Assembly: GCF_003852235.1 (NCBI RefSeq)
Contig: NZ_CP027732.1
Location: 3,162,001 to 3,226,000 of the forward strand
Direction of reading: 5' to 3'
DNA from: Pseudomonas sp. R4-35-07
Lineage (GTDB): Bacteria; Pseudomonadota; Gammaproteobacteria; Pseudomonadales; Pseudomonadaceae
DNA length: 64,000 bases
Both the position numbers and the translations under genes were made by a program. Below are positions 9,568 through 18,192 of this stretch, in pieces. Under the pieces are notes generated by a model. It made no database searches. It was not told the DNA's origin and saw only the letters and a program-made list of their open reading frames with translations. Each line of letters begins with the position of its first letter. Positions within the stretch are counted from its first letter, which is position 1.

Positions 9568-10032
9568 ATGCACGCTATCGAGCAACCGATCCGCGTGGAG
9601 CGAATCAGCCAGGAACGGTTCATCCACGCCCCGGTCGAGGCCGTCTACGACTACGTGACCCAACCCGACCGCTGGCACGAATGGCACCCCACCTCCCTCA
9701 GCGCCGACACCGGCACCCACGGCTCCCTGCCGACCGGTACGCGGTTTACCGAAATCATCGACCTGCTGGGTATCCGCGTGCCGCTGAGCTACCGCGTAAA
9801 AATCGCCCGCTGCCCCTTTGAGTTCATGACCGTGTTCACCTCGCTGGTGGTCGACGGTTCCCTGCATTATTGCCTACAGACACAGCCTGGCGGCACGCTG
9901 TTTACGCGGGTACTGACCTATGAGACCGAACTGCAACTGGAGACCTTGCATGAGCGCATGATCGAGCTCTCGCGTATCGCGCTGGACCGGCTCAAGCACC
10001 GGCTGGAAAACGCTGGGGGCTTGGCGCAGTAA
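9568..10032 (+). CDS. SRPBCC-family (polyketide cyclase/START-like) protein
   Basis: 154 aa with an AGGAGG ribosome site eight bases before the ATG. The opening ERFIHAPVEAVYDYVTQPDRWHEWHPTS is the standard first strand and helices of the polyketide-cyclase/dehydrase lipid-binding fold (Polyketide_cyc2). The family forms a hydrophobic pocket for small lipophilic ligands; the ligand and role here cannot be told. It lies in the same direction as the chemoreceptor but after a stem-loop, so it is probably its own unit. Confidence 0.8.
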   Translation: MHAIEQPIRVERISQERFIHAPVEAVYDYVTQPDRWHEWHPTSLSADTGTHGSLPTGTRFTEIIDLLGIRVPLSYRVKIARCPFEFMTVFTSLVVDGSLHYCLQTQPGGTLFTRVLTYETELQLETLHERMIELSRIALDRLKHRLENAGGLAQ

Positions 10033-10075
10033 CGATAGGTATCTACACAACTTTCGCGCGGCCCTGAACCTATGA

Positions 10076-10149
10076 CGGCTCGGCAGCCGAAGCCTCTCTA
10101 ACTGGTGCCCCGCGACCTAATGTGGGAGGGGGCTTGCCCCCGATGGCGG
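10076..10149. repeat. extended REP unit (solo REP with conserved 45-bp leader)
   Basis: A REP of the TGTGGGAGGGGGCTTGCC type (10121-10149) whose core GGGGGCTTGCCCCC can fold as a hairpin. The 45 bases before it (CGGCTCGGCAGCCGAAGCC onward) recur almost unchanged before the REP at 31449, so the repeated unit is longer than the REP itself. Confidence 0.75.
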
Positions 10150-10224
10150 CCTGACAGCCGACCAGGATGTTGGATCAGAACGAGTACATATCCGTTGCTG
10201 CGGTAACGGCGGCTGAGGGTTCCG

Positions 10225-10236
10225 CCCCCCCCCCCC
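10225..10236. repeat. poly-C tract (12 C) upstream of the hydrolase gene
   Basis: Twelve consecutive C lie 75 bases before the chosen start of the alpha/beta-hydrolase gene, followed by two copies of TTAATCCCCC. Such a tract is prone to slippage and could also be a place of sequencing uncertainty. Confidence 0.7.
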
Positions 10237-10310
10237 GCAGCGGGTGTGTTAATCCCCCGTTAATCCCCCCCAAACAGCATCCAGAGCATCTTTTCCCGGA
10301 GTTGATGCCC

Positions 10311-11312
10311 ATGCCTTCCATCCGTGACTTATGCGTCGCCGGCCTGCTCACCGCCAGCGCAGCGCCTGTGTTCGCCGCCACTTACGGCCCTGAACTCCAG
10401 GGCTTCCAGTACCCCTATCCGGTCGAACGCTTCAATTTCGAATCCCAAGGCAAAAGCCTGCAGATGGGCTATATGGACGTCCCGGCCAAAGGCAAAGCCA
10501 ACGGCCGCAGCGTGGTGCTGATGCACGGCAAGAACTTCTGCGGCGCCACCTGGGAAAGCTCGATCAAAGCCCTGAGCGACGCGGGTTACCGAGTGATCGC
10601 GCCGGACCAGATCGGCTTTTGCACCTCCAGCAAGCCTGAACATTACCAATACAGCTTCCAACAACTGGCCCTCAACACCCATCAGTTGCTGGAAAAACTC
10701 GGCATTCAAAAAGCCACGCTGCTCGGCCACTCCACCGGCGGTATGCTCGCCACGCGTTATGCCTTGATGTACCCCGAACAAACCGAGCAACTGGCGCTGG
10801 TCAACCCGATCGGCCTGGAAGACTGGAAGGCCTTGGGCGTGCCCCACCAAAGCGTTGACCAGTGGTATCAGCGCGAGCTGAAACTGAACGCCGACGGCGT
10901 GCGCAAGTACGAGCGCGACACCTATTACGTGGGCCGCTGGAAGCCCGAATACGAGCGCTGGGTGGACATGCTCGTCGGCCTCAACCAAGGCCCGGGGCAT
11001 ACCCTGGTGGCCTGGAACTCGGCGTTGATTTACGACATGATCTTCACCCAACCGGTGTACTACGAGTTCAAGGACGTGCAGGCACCAACCCTGCTGCTGA
11101 TCGGCACCAGCGACACCACCGCCATCGGCAAAGACCTGGCGCCACCGGACGTGAAAGCCAGGGTCGGCAACTACCAGGTGCTGGGCAAGCAGGTGGCCAA
11201 GCTGATTCCCCATGCGACCCTGGTGGAGTTCGACGGCTTGGGCCATGCGCCGCAGATGGAAGAACCGGCGCGGTTTCATCAAGCGCTGTTGCAGGGTTTG
11301 AAGGCCCTTTAA
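10311..11312 (+). CDS. secreted alpha/beta-hydrolase
   Basis: 333 aa from the ATG at 10311, chosen because GGAG sits nine bases upstream and because it gives a clean Sec signal peptide (MPSIRDLCVAGLLTASAAPVFA, cleavage about residue 22). The nucleophile elbow GHSTGG is at residues 139-144 (S141), the oxyanion segment HGKNFCGATW near 72-81, an acid candidate in LLLIGTSDTTAIG and the histidine in DGLGHAPQ about residue 312, so the catalytic triad is complete. It is likely a periplasmic esterase or haloalkane-dehalogenase-like hydrolase; substrate unknown. The downstream dehydrogenase follows after 20 bases. Confidence 0.88.
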   Translation: MPSIRDLCVAGLLTASAAPVFAATYGPELQGFQYPYPVERFNFESQGKSLQMGYMDVPAKGKANGRSVVLMHGKNFCGATWESSIKALSDAGYRVIAPDQIGFCTSSKPEHYQYSFQQLALNTHQLLEKLGIQKATLLGHSTGGMLATRYALMYPEQTEQLALVNPIGLEDWKALGVPHQSVDQWYQRELKLNADGVRKYERDTYYVGRWKPEYERWVDMLVGLNQGPGHTLVAWNSALIYDMIFTQPVYYEFKDVQAPTLLLIGTSDTTAIGKDLAPPDVKARVGNYQVLGKQVAKLIPHATLVEFDGLGHAPQMEEPARFHQALLQGLKAL

Positions 11313-11332
11313 CCTGAGTGAGGCACGCGTGC

Positions 11333-12286
11333 ATGTCGCTACAGATCGCAGTCATTGATGATTGGCAGCAAGTGGCCAGCAACGTGGTGGATTGGTCGGT
11401 GCTGGCGCCCTTGGGCCAGGTGCATTTTCTCCATGACTACCCCGCCGATACCGCCACGATGGTCGAGCGTCTGCAGACGTTCGACGTCATTTGCGTGATG
11501 CGCGAGCGCTCCCCCTTCGACCAGGCGTTACTGCAGGAGCTGCCCAGGCTCAAATTGCTGGTGACCGGTGGCATGCGCAACGCCGCCCTCGACATCGCCG
11601 CCGCCAAGGCATTGGGTATTCAGGTGTGCGGCACCGACAGCTATAAGCAGGCCGCGCCGGAGCTGACCTGGGCGCTGATCATGGCCTCGACGCGCAACCT
11701 GCTGGCCGAAGCCAATTCCCTGCGCGCAGGCGGTTGGCAAGTCGGCCTGGGCGGCGATCTGTATGGCAAGACGCTGGGCATCCTGGGGCTAGGCAGCATC
11801 GGGCAAAAAGTTGCGCAGTTCGCTCAGGTCTTCGGCATGCGCGTAATCGCCTGGAGCGAAAACCTTACGCCGCAACGGGCAGCCGAGTCCGGCGTGACCT
11901 GGGTCAGCAAGCGCGAGCTGTTCGAACAGGCTGACATTCTGACCATTCACTTGGTACTCAGCGAGCGCAGTCGCGGTCTGGTCGATGCGCAGGCGTTGAG
12001 CTGGATGAAACCCAGTGCCCGGCTGGTCAACACGGCACGCGGGCCGATTGTGGATGAACAGGCACTGGTTGAGGCATTGAGCAGCGGGCGACTGGCCGGC
12101 GCGGCGCTGGACGTATATAGCCAAGAGCCACTACCGCTTGAACATCCCTTCCGCTTGCTGCCGAATGTGCTGGCAACGCCCCATGTCGGTTACGTGAGCG
12201 AACAGAACTACCATCAGTTCTATCAGCAGATGATCGAAGACATCCAGGCCTGGACGAACGGCGTGCCCATTCGGGTGCTCGGCTGA
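11333..12286 (+). CDS. D-2-hydroxyacid dehydrogenase family protein
   Basis: 317 aa from ATG 11333, preceded by GTGAGG; an in-frame GTG five codons earlier is the alternative. It is an NAD(P)-dependent D-isomer-specific 2-hydroxyacid dehydrogenase. The Rossmann motif GILGLGSIGQKV is present, then NTARGPIVDEQAL (active-site arginine region), the glutamate in DVYSQEPLP, and the catalytic histidine in ATPHVGYVS. It has the two-domain length of the glyoxylate/hydroxypyruvate reductase group. It follows the secreted hydrolase by 20 bases and may be co-transcribed. Confidence 0.9.
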   Translation: MSLQIAVIDDWQQVASNVVDWSVLAPLGQVHFLHDYPADTATMVERLQTFDVICVMRERSPFDQALLQELPRLKLLVTGGMRNAALDIAAAKALGIQVCGTDSYKQAAPELTWALIMASTRNLLAEANSLRAGGWQVGLGGDLYGKTLGILGLGSIGQKVAQFAQVFGMRVIAWSENLTPQRAAESGVTWVSKRELFEQADILTIHLVLSERSRGLVDAQALSWMKPSARLVNTARGPIVDEQALVEALSSGRLAGAALDVYSQEPLPLEHPFRLLPNVLATPHVGYVSEQNYHQFYQQMIEDIQAWTNGVPIRVLG

Positions 12287-12333
12287 CGCACCATTTCGGG
12301 GCGACACCTTGAATGAAATGACTACGTGCCCCT

Positions 12334-12433
12334 TGTAGAAGCGAGCTTGCTCGCGAAAAACCCAAGGGCGCCGCGTGCATTCAGGATGCCTGCGTCATCA
12401 TTGACGTCCTTCGCGAGCAAGCTCGCTCCTACA
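12334..12433. repeat. REPIN (GCGAGCTTGCTCGC family)
   Basis: Two REPs in inverted orientation, TGTAGAAGCGAGCTTGCTCG and its partner ending CGAGCAAGCTCGCTCCTACA, separated by about 55 bases. The spacer resembles that of the REPIN at 48028 (shared TTCAGGA and TTGACGT blocks). Unlike the copies at 31498 and 48028 it has no outer 20-bp terminal repeats. It fills the gap between the dehydrogenase and glgA. Confidence 0.85.
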
Positions 12434-12454
12434 GGGGCGACGCACATCCGCAGG

Positions 12455-12504
12455 CATAGGGTTAAAACTATTTTGTCCTACAAAATTCCCGTTTAAACCC
12501 TATG
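12455..12504. promoter_or_regulatory. 50-bp nested palindrome upstream of glgA
   Basis: An outer pair CATAGGGTTAAAAC / GTTTAAACCCTATG (13 of 14 bases pair) encloses an inner pair TTTTGT-cct-ACAAAA. It lies 286 bases before the glgA start. It could be an operator, an RNA hairpin at a transcript start, or the trace of a small mobile element. The 285 bases between it and glgA hold no gene and presumably contain the glg/tre promoter; I could not assign -35/-10 boxes with confidence. Confidence 0.45.
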
Positions 12505-12789
12505 GATGCTGGAATCTGTCCTAGACTGATGACCGATGGGTCCGTTCCAAAACAAAAACCCCGCAAAAAATCGAAACTTTCGAACTCTGCCGCAGGTCCA
12601 GTTTTAGGTAAGGCGAACATATCCGGTTCAGGCCGCATGCCCGCCCATCCAAACTATTTCAGCTAACCGTGCAACTGGCATACGCCTTGCCAGTTTGTAT
12701 TGCGCTTGTGCGCCTGGCCGCAGGATGCGGTCAATCGGAGCTGATGGCAGCGGGCCATTAGCCGACCAACGAAACAAGGGGAGTGCATT

Positions 12790-14346
12790 ATGATCAGTGC
12801 CGCAGTAGTAACTCAGGGAGAGCGTTTTAGTCAGCCGGCAGGGGGGCCTACATCGTTGGCCGACCTGCCCAACACTGTGCGGCCGATCGTGAGTAAGAAC
12901 CCGAATCGAAAGAAAGTGCTGTTTGTTACCTCCGAGTTTGCCGACTTGGTGAAGACTGGTGGCCTGGGCGACGTCTCCGCCGCCCTGCCCCGCGCCATGG
13001 CGCACCTGCACGATGTGCGGGTGCTGATTCCCGGCTATCCGCAGGTGATGGAGAGCGACAACCCGATCCATATCGTCGGTGAGCTGGGCGGCCACGCGGC
13101 GCTGCCACCGTGCAAGATCGGGCGCATGGACCTCAAGGATGGCCTGGTCATCTATGTACTGATCTGCCCTGAGCTGTACGAGCGCGAAGGCACGCCCTAC
13201 GGCGCCAACAATGGCCGCGACTGGCCGGACAACCATATCCGCTTCGCCCGCCTGGGCCTGGCCGCCGCCGACATGGCCGCCAACCTGGCGCAGATTCACT
13301 GGTGCCCGGACCTGGTGCACGCCCACGACTGGCCCGCTGGCCTGGCCCCGGCGTATATGCACTGGCGTGGTTCACGCACGCCCACCCTGTTCACCATTCA
13401 TAACCTCGCCTACCAGGGCGTGGTGAGCCTGGGCTGCACCCCCGAACTGGGCATCCCGCCCCATGCCCTGCAACAGGAAGGCATGGAGTTTTACGGCAAA
13501 ATGTCGTTCCTCAAGGCCGGCATGGCCTATTCCAGCCACATCACCACGGTCAGCGCCACCTACGCCGAGGAGATCACCACGCCGGAATTCGGCTGTGGCC
13601 TTGATGGATTCCTGGCCAGCAAGACCCAGCAAGGCCTGCTCAGCGGGATTCCCAACGGTATCGACGAAAGCTGGGAAACGTCCACTGACACTCACCTGAC
13701 CCATAACTTCAATATTGGTGACTGGGAAGGCAAGGCCATCAACGCCGCCCACGTGCGCGAGCTGTTCGGCCTGCACGATTCCACCGGCCCGTTGTTCGCC
13801 GTGGTGTCGCGCCTGGTCTACCAGAAAGGCCTGGACCTCACCGAAGCGGTCGCCAGCTTCATCGTTGAGAACGGTGGCCAGATCGCGATCATCGGGCGTG
13901 GCGAGCCGGAAGAAGAACAGGCCATGCGTGAGCTGGCGCTGCGCTTCCCAGGCCAGGTTGGCGTGCGCATCGGCTTCAACGAGACCGACGCCCGCCGTAT
14001 GTTCGCCGGCAGCGACTTCCTGCTGATGCCATCGCGTTATGAGCCCTGCGGCCTGAGCCAGATGTATGCCCAGCGTTTCGGCTCGTTGCCGGTAGCGCGC
14101 AACACTGGCGGCCTGGCCGACACCATTGAAGACGGCGTCACCGGATTTCTGTTCAACGAATCCACCGTCGACAGCTACAAAGCAGCCCTGGAGCGCGCGT
14201 TCAAAGTGTTTTCCTTCCCTGGCCTGCTCAACGCCATGCGCAGCCGCGCCATGACCCAACCCTTCAACTGGTCACAGGCGGTGGAACCCTACGCCGAGCT
14301 GTACGAACAACTGGTGGTTAAAGCACTGGGGAAATCGACTAAATAA
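12790..14346 (+). CDS. glgA: glycogen synthase (ADP-glucose, GT5)
   Basis: Transfers glucose from ADP-glucose to the non-reducing end of an alpha-1,4-glucan in the cytoplasm. 518 aa, about 35 residues longer at the N-terminus than E. coli GlgA before the fold begins (KKVLFVTSEF). The nucleotide-sugar motif KTGGLGD is at residues 55-61; the C-terminal EPCGLSQMYAQRFGSLPVARNTGGLADT region (from about residue 418) carries the conserved acid and glycine-rich site of GT5 enzymes. GGGGAG precedes the ATG. It heads the glgA-treZ-malQ-treY run; no glgC or glgB is in the window. Confidence 0.96.
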   Translation: MISAAVVTQGERFSQPAGGPTSLADLPNTVRPIVSKNPNRKKVLFVTSEFADLVKTGGLGDVSAALPRAMAHLHDVRVLIPGYPQVMESDNPIHIVGELGGHAALPPCKIGRMDLKDGLVIYVLICPELYEREGTPYGANNGRDWPDNHIRFARLGLAAADMAANLAQIHWCPDLVHAHDWPAGLAPAYMHWRGSRTPTLFTIHNLAYQGVVSLGCTPELGIPPHALQQEGMEFYGKMSFLKAGMAYSSHITTVSATYAEEITTPEFGCGLDGFLASKTQQGLLSGIPNGIDESWETSTDTHLTHNFNIGDWEGKAINAAHVRELFGLHDSTGPLFAVVSRLVYQKGLDLTEAVASFIVENGGQIAIIGRGEPEEEQAMRELALRFPGQVGVRIGFNETDARRMFAGSDFLLMPSRYEPCGLSQMYAQRFGSLPVARNTGGLADTIEDGVTGFLFNESTVDSYKAALERAFKVFSFPGLLNAMRSRAMTQPFNWSQAVEPYAELYEQLVVKALGKSTK

Positions 14347-14365
14347 TCAAGAGAGGTCTTCATAG

Positions 14366-16111
14366 ATGCCGTTACGGACTTTGGAAACCTGGCCCCACGG
14401 CGCACTGATGCTGGACGCGCAACACACGCGTTTTGCCTTGTGGGCGCCAGACGCGTTTTATGTCAGCGTTGAATTGCAGGACGGGAAATCCATCGCCATG
14501 CTGCCCCAGGCAGATGGCTGGTTCGAAGTAGAAGTGGCCTGCCCTGCCGGAACGCTTTACCGCTTCAATATCGACGGCGAACGGGATGTTCCCGACCCTG
14601 CCTCCAGGGCCCAGGCGCTGGATGTGCACGGTTGGAGCCGCGTCGTCGACCCGCTCGCATATGAGTGGCGGCACAGCCACTGGCAAGGCCGCCCCTGGCA
14701 CGAGGCAGTCATCTACGAACTGCACGTTGGCGCCATGGGCGGTTACGCTGAAGTCGAGAAGCAGCTGCCGCGCCTGGCCGAGCTGGGTGTAACCGCCATC
14801 GAACTGATGCCCCTGGCCCAATTCCCCGGTGAGCGCAACTGGGGCTACGACGGGGTACTGCCCTACGCACCCCACTCTACCTATGGCTCACCCGAACAAC
14901 TCAAGCACTTGATCGACAGTGCCCACGGGCATGGCCTGGCGGTGATCCTCGACGTGGTCTACAACCACTTCGGCCCGGATGGCAATTACCTGGGCCAGTA
15001 CGCCAAGGGCTTCTTCCAGGAAGACGTGCACACCCCATGGGGCGCGGGGATTGATTTTGAACGCCGTGAAGTACGGGATTTCTTCCTCGATAACGCACTG
15101 ATGTGGCTGCTTGAATACCGCTTCGACGGCCTGCGCCTGGATGCCGTACACGCCATCGACAACCCCGAGTTCCTGCGGGAGCTGGCGCAGCGGGTACGCC
15201 AGCAGGTCGACACCGGCCGCCACGTGTGGCTGATGCTGGAGAACGAGCTGAACCAGGCCAGCCTGCTCGAACAGGATTTCGACGCGCAATGGAACGATGA
15301 CTTCCATAACGTGCTGCACGTACTGCTTACCGGCGAAACCGATGCCTATTACAGCGATTTCGCCGAGCAGCCCACTGCCAAACTCGCACGTTGCCTGGGT
15401 GAAGGCTTTATCTACCAAGGCGAGCCCACCCGCCACGGCCATGCACGCGGCGAACCCAGTGCGGAGCTGCCGCCGACCGCTTTCGTGGCGTTCCTGCAGA
15501 ACCACGATCAAATCGGCAACCGCGCCCTGGGCGAACGCTTGCACCAACTGTGCTCGCCTCAGGCGTTGAAGGCGGCGACCGCGCTGTTGCTGCTGTCGCC
15601 GATGATCCCGCTGATGTTCATGGGCGATGAAGTCAATGCCGCGCAGCCGTTCCTGTTTTTCACCGACCATCACGGTGAACTGGCGCAGGCCGTCCGTGAG
15701 GGCCGACGTAACGAGTTCGCCGATTTCGCCGCGTTTCATGACCCCGAGCAGCGCGAACGAATTCCCGATCCCAACGCATTGACGACCTTCCTGCAATCGA
15801 AGCCGTCCCTGGTCGAAAACGAGCATGCCCAGCTCTATCGCCACTTGCTGGGCCTGCGCCATCAATATGTGGTGCCCCATCTGCCCGGCAGTGTGGCCCT
15901 GGGTGCGCAGGTGCTGGCGGACAGCGCCGTCACCGCGCGCTGGCGCCTGGGCGACGGCAGCGTGTTGCAAATCGACCTGAACCTGAGCGCCGAGCCTATC
16001 GACCAGCCCGCCTCGCCACATGTGATCTTTCAAACGCCTGCCGAGCCCGTGGCGCACCTGCCGCCCCTCAGCGCACGCGTGTCCTTATTCCCCGTCGGAG
16101 AAGAGTTTTGA
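14366..16111 (+). CDS. treZ: malto-oligosyltrehalose trehalohydrolase
   Basis: A GH13 enzyme of 581 aa that releases trehalose from the maltooligosyl-trehalose made by TreY. An N-terminal CBM48-like domain (residues ~10-90, HTRFALWAPDAFYVSVEL) precedes the barrel. Catalytic residues are visible in FDGLRLDAVHAID (nucleophile D about 258), LMLENELNQ (acid/base E about 291) and FLQNHDQIGNRA (D about 381). It follows glgA by 19 bases and its TGA overlaps the TTG start of malQ. Confidence 0.95.
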   Translation: MPLRTLETWPHGALMLDAQHTRFALWAPDAFYVSVELQDGKSIAMLPQADGWFEVEVACPAGTLYRFNIDGERDVPDPASRAQALDVHGWSRVVDPLAYEWRHSHWQGRPWHEAVIYELHVGAMGGYAEVEKQLPRLAELGVTAIELMPLAQFPGERNWGYDGVLPYAPHSTYGSPEQLKHLIDSAHGHGLAVILDVVYNHFGPDGNYLGQYAKGFFQEDVHTPWGAGIDFERREVRDFFLDNALMWLLEYRFDGLRLDAVHAIDNPEFLRELAQRVRQQVDTGRHVWLMLENELNQASLLEQDFDAQWNDDFHNVLHVLLTGETDAYYSDFAEQPTAKLARCLGEGFIYQGEPTRHGHARGEPSAELPPTAFVAFLQNHDQIGNRALGERLHQLCSPQALKAATALLLLSPMIPLMFMGDEVNAAQPFLFFTDHHGELAQAVREGRRNEFADFAAFHDPEQRERIPDPNALTTFLQSKPSLVENEHAQLYRHLLGLRHQYVVPHLPGSVALGAQVLADSAVTARWRLGDGSVLQIDLNLSAEPIDQPASPHVIFQTPAEPVAHLPPLSARVSLFPVGEEF

Positions 16112-18192
16112 GCGAAGCGAACCTGGAACTACTCGCCAGCCGCGCGGGCCTGGCCGTCGATTGGATCGATGCCAACGGTCGCCCGCAACATGTGCAGCCC
16201 GACGCCCTGCGCGCCGTGCTCAAAGGGCTGGGGCACCCGGCCGATACCGAGGCCGAGATCGACGCCAGCCTGCAAGAACTGGAGCAGGCCCAGCAGGACA
16301 AGCATCTGCCGCCGCTATTGACCGTCGACAGCGGTGAAGGCCTGGACCTGGCGCGTTTCTTTGCACCCGACACGCCGTGCCGCGTCCATCTGGAAAACGG
16401 TGAAGTCCTGGAACTGCGTCTGGACGGTGATGCTGTGCTGCCCGGCGTCATCGCCACGGGCTACCACCAAGCGCATATCGACGGCCAGACGTTTACCCTC
16501 GCGGTTGCACCCGCCCAATGCTATAGCGTGGCCGAAGCGGTCGACACCAACCCCGCCCGCGCCTGGGGCCTGAGCGCCCAGCTCTACTCGCTGCGCCGCC
16601 TGGGCGACGGTGGTTTCGGCGACACCCTGGCCCTGGAGCACCTGGCCCGCTCAGCCGCCGAGCGCGGGGCCGACGCCCTGGCGATCAGCCCGATGCATGC
16701 CATGTTCAGCGCCGACGCCGAACGCTACAGCCCTTATTCGCCTTCCAGCCGGCTGTTTCTCAACAGCCTGTATGCCTCGCCGGCCTGCATTTTGGGCGAG
16801 CGTGAAGTGCGTAATGCCATCGAAACCGCAGGCCTGGCCGAGGAGCTGCATGAGCTGGAACAGCTCACGCTGATCGACTGGCCCGCCGCCGCCAAGGCCA
16901 AGCAACGTCTGCTGCGCGCCCTGTATGAAGATTTCCGCCACGGCCACCATCCGCAACACGCCGATTTCCAGAGCTTTCGCCAGAATGGCGGCGAGGCCCT
17001 GGAAAACCACTGCCGTTTCGAAGCCGTGCAAGCGTTGCGCGCCGCCGCCGGCGAAGAACTTGACTGGCGCCACTGGCCGCAAGACTGGCGTACACCGCAG
17101 AGCCCGGCGCTGGTGCAGTTTGCCGAGGAACACCGCGAGGAGATCGGCTACTTCGCCTTCACCCAATGGCTGATCGCGCGCAGCCTGCAACGTGCGCAAC
17201 AGGCAGCGCGTGGCAGCGGCATGGGTATCGGCCTGATCGCCGACCTGGCGGTGGGCGCAGATGGCGCCGGCAGCCAGGCGTGGAGTCGCCAGGATGAATT
17301 GCTCGCCGACCTGACCGTCGGCGCGCCACCGGACATTCTCAACCGAGCGGGCCAGGGTTGGGGCATTTCCGCGTTTTCCCCCGAGGGGCTCCAACGCAAC
17401 GGTTTCCGCGCGTTCATTGAAATGCTGCGGGCCAATTTCGCCCATGCGGGCGGCCTGCGTATCGACCATGTGATGGGCCTGCAACGCCTGTGGGTCATCC
17501 CCAATGGCGCGTCGCCGCGCGAAGGCGCCTATCTGTATTACCCGGTGGACGACATGCTGCGCCTGTTGGCCCTGGAATCCCATCGCCACCAGGCCATTGT
17601 GCTCGGTGAAGACCTGGGCACCGTGCCCGACGGCCTGCGCGAAAAACTCAGCAGCCGGGCGATTCTCGGCATGCGCGTGTTGTTGTTCGAGCAAAACCAC
17701 GAAGGCCAGTTCAGGCCCATCCTCGACTGGCCCGACAACGCCCTGGCCACCACCAGCACCCACGACTTGCCGACCCTCAATGGCTGGTGGCACAGCCGCG
17801 ACATCGAATGGAATATCCAACTGGGCCTGATCGACGCGCCAACCGTAGACCAGTGGAGCGAACACCGCCTGCGCGAACGTCAGGCCCTGCGCCAGGCCTT
17901 GAGCCAGGACCCGCAGAACTTCGTCGATGAGATCCGCAACGACACCGACCACATGATCGATGCCAGCGTGCGCTACCTCGGCCATACCCGTGCGCCGCTG
18001 GTGTTGCTGCCGCTGGAGGATGCGCTGGGCATGGAGGAACAACCCAACCTGCCCGGCACCACCGACACCCATCCCAATTGGCGCCGCCGCCTGCCAGGCG
18101 AAGCGTCCAGCCTGCTCGATAATGCCGGCGCCGCACGCCGCCTCGAGCTGCTGGCCGTCGCGCGCAACCAAGCTTATGAGCGTGATCGATGA
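16108..18192 (+). CDS. malQ: 4-alpha-glucanotransferase (amylomaltase, GH77)
   Basis: Disproportionates alpha-1,4-glucans, recycling short maltodextrins. 694 aa, the usual length for proteobacterial MalQ. GH77 motifs: LRIDHVMGLQRLW (nucleophile D about 452), IVLGEDLGTVP (acid/base E about 499) and TTSTHDLPTLNGWW (about 550). Translation starts at TTG, coupled to treZ by a TTGA overlap with GGAGAAGAG just upstream, and ends in an ATGA overlap with treY. Confidence 0.95.
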   Translation: MSEANLELLASRAGLAVDWIDANGRPQHVQPDALRAVLKGLGHPADTEAEIDASLQELEQAQQDKHLPPLLTVDSGEGLDLARFFAPDTPCRVHLENGEVLELRLDGDAVLPGVIATGYHQAHIDGQTFTLAVAPAQCYSVAEAVDTNPARAWGLSAQLYSLRRLGDGGFGDTLALEHLARSAAERGADALAISPMHAMFSADAERYSPYSPSSRLFLNSLYASPACILGEREVRNAIETAGLAEELHELEQLTLIDWPAAAKAKQRLLRALYEDFRHGHHPQHADFQSFRQNGGEALENHCRFEAVQALRAAAGEELDWRHWPQDWRTPQSPALVQFAEEHREEIGYFAFTQWLIARSLQRAQQAARGSGMGIGLIADLAVGADGAGSQAWSRQDELLADLTVGAPPDILNRAGQGWGISAFSPEGLQRNGFRAFIEMLRANFAHAGGLRIDHVMGLQRLWVIPNGASPREGAYLYYPVDDMLRLLALESHRHQAIVLGEDLGTVPDGLREKLSSRAILGMRVLLFEQNHEGQFRPILDWPDNALATTSTHDLPTLNGWWHSRDIEWNIQLGLIDAPTVDQWSEHRLRERQALRQALSQDPQNFVDEIRNDTDHMIDASVRYLGHTRAPLVLLPLEDALGMEEQPNLPGTTDTHPNWRRRLPGEASSLLDNAGAARRLELLAVARNQAYERDR

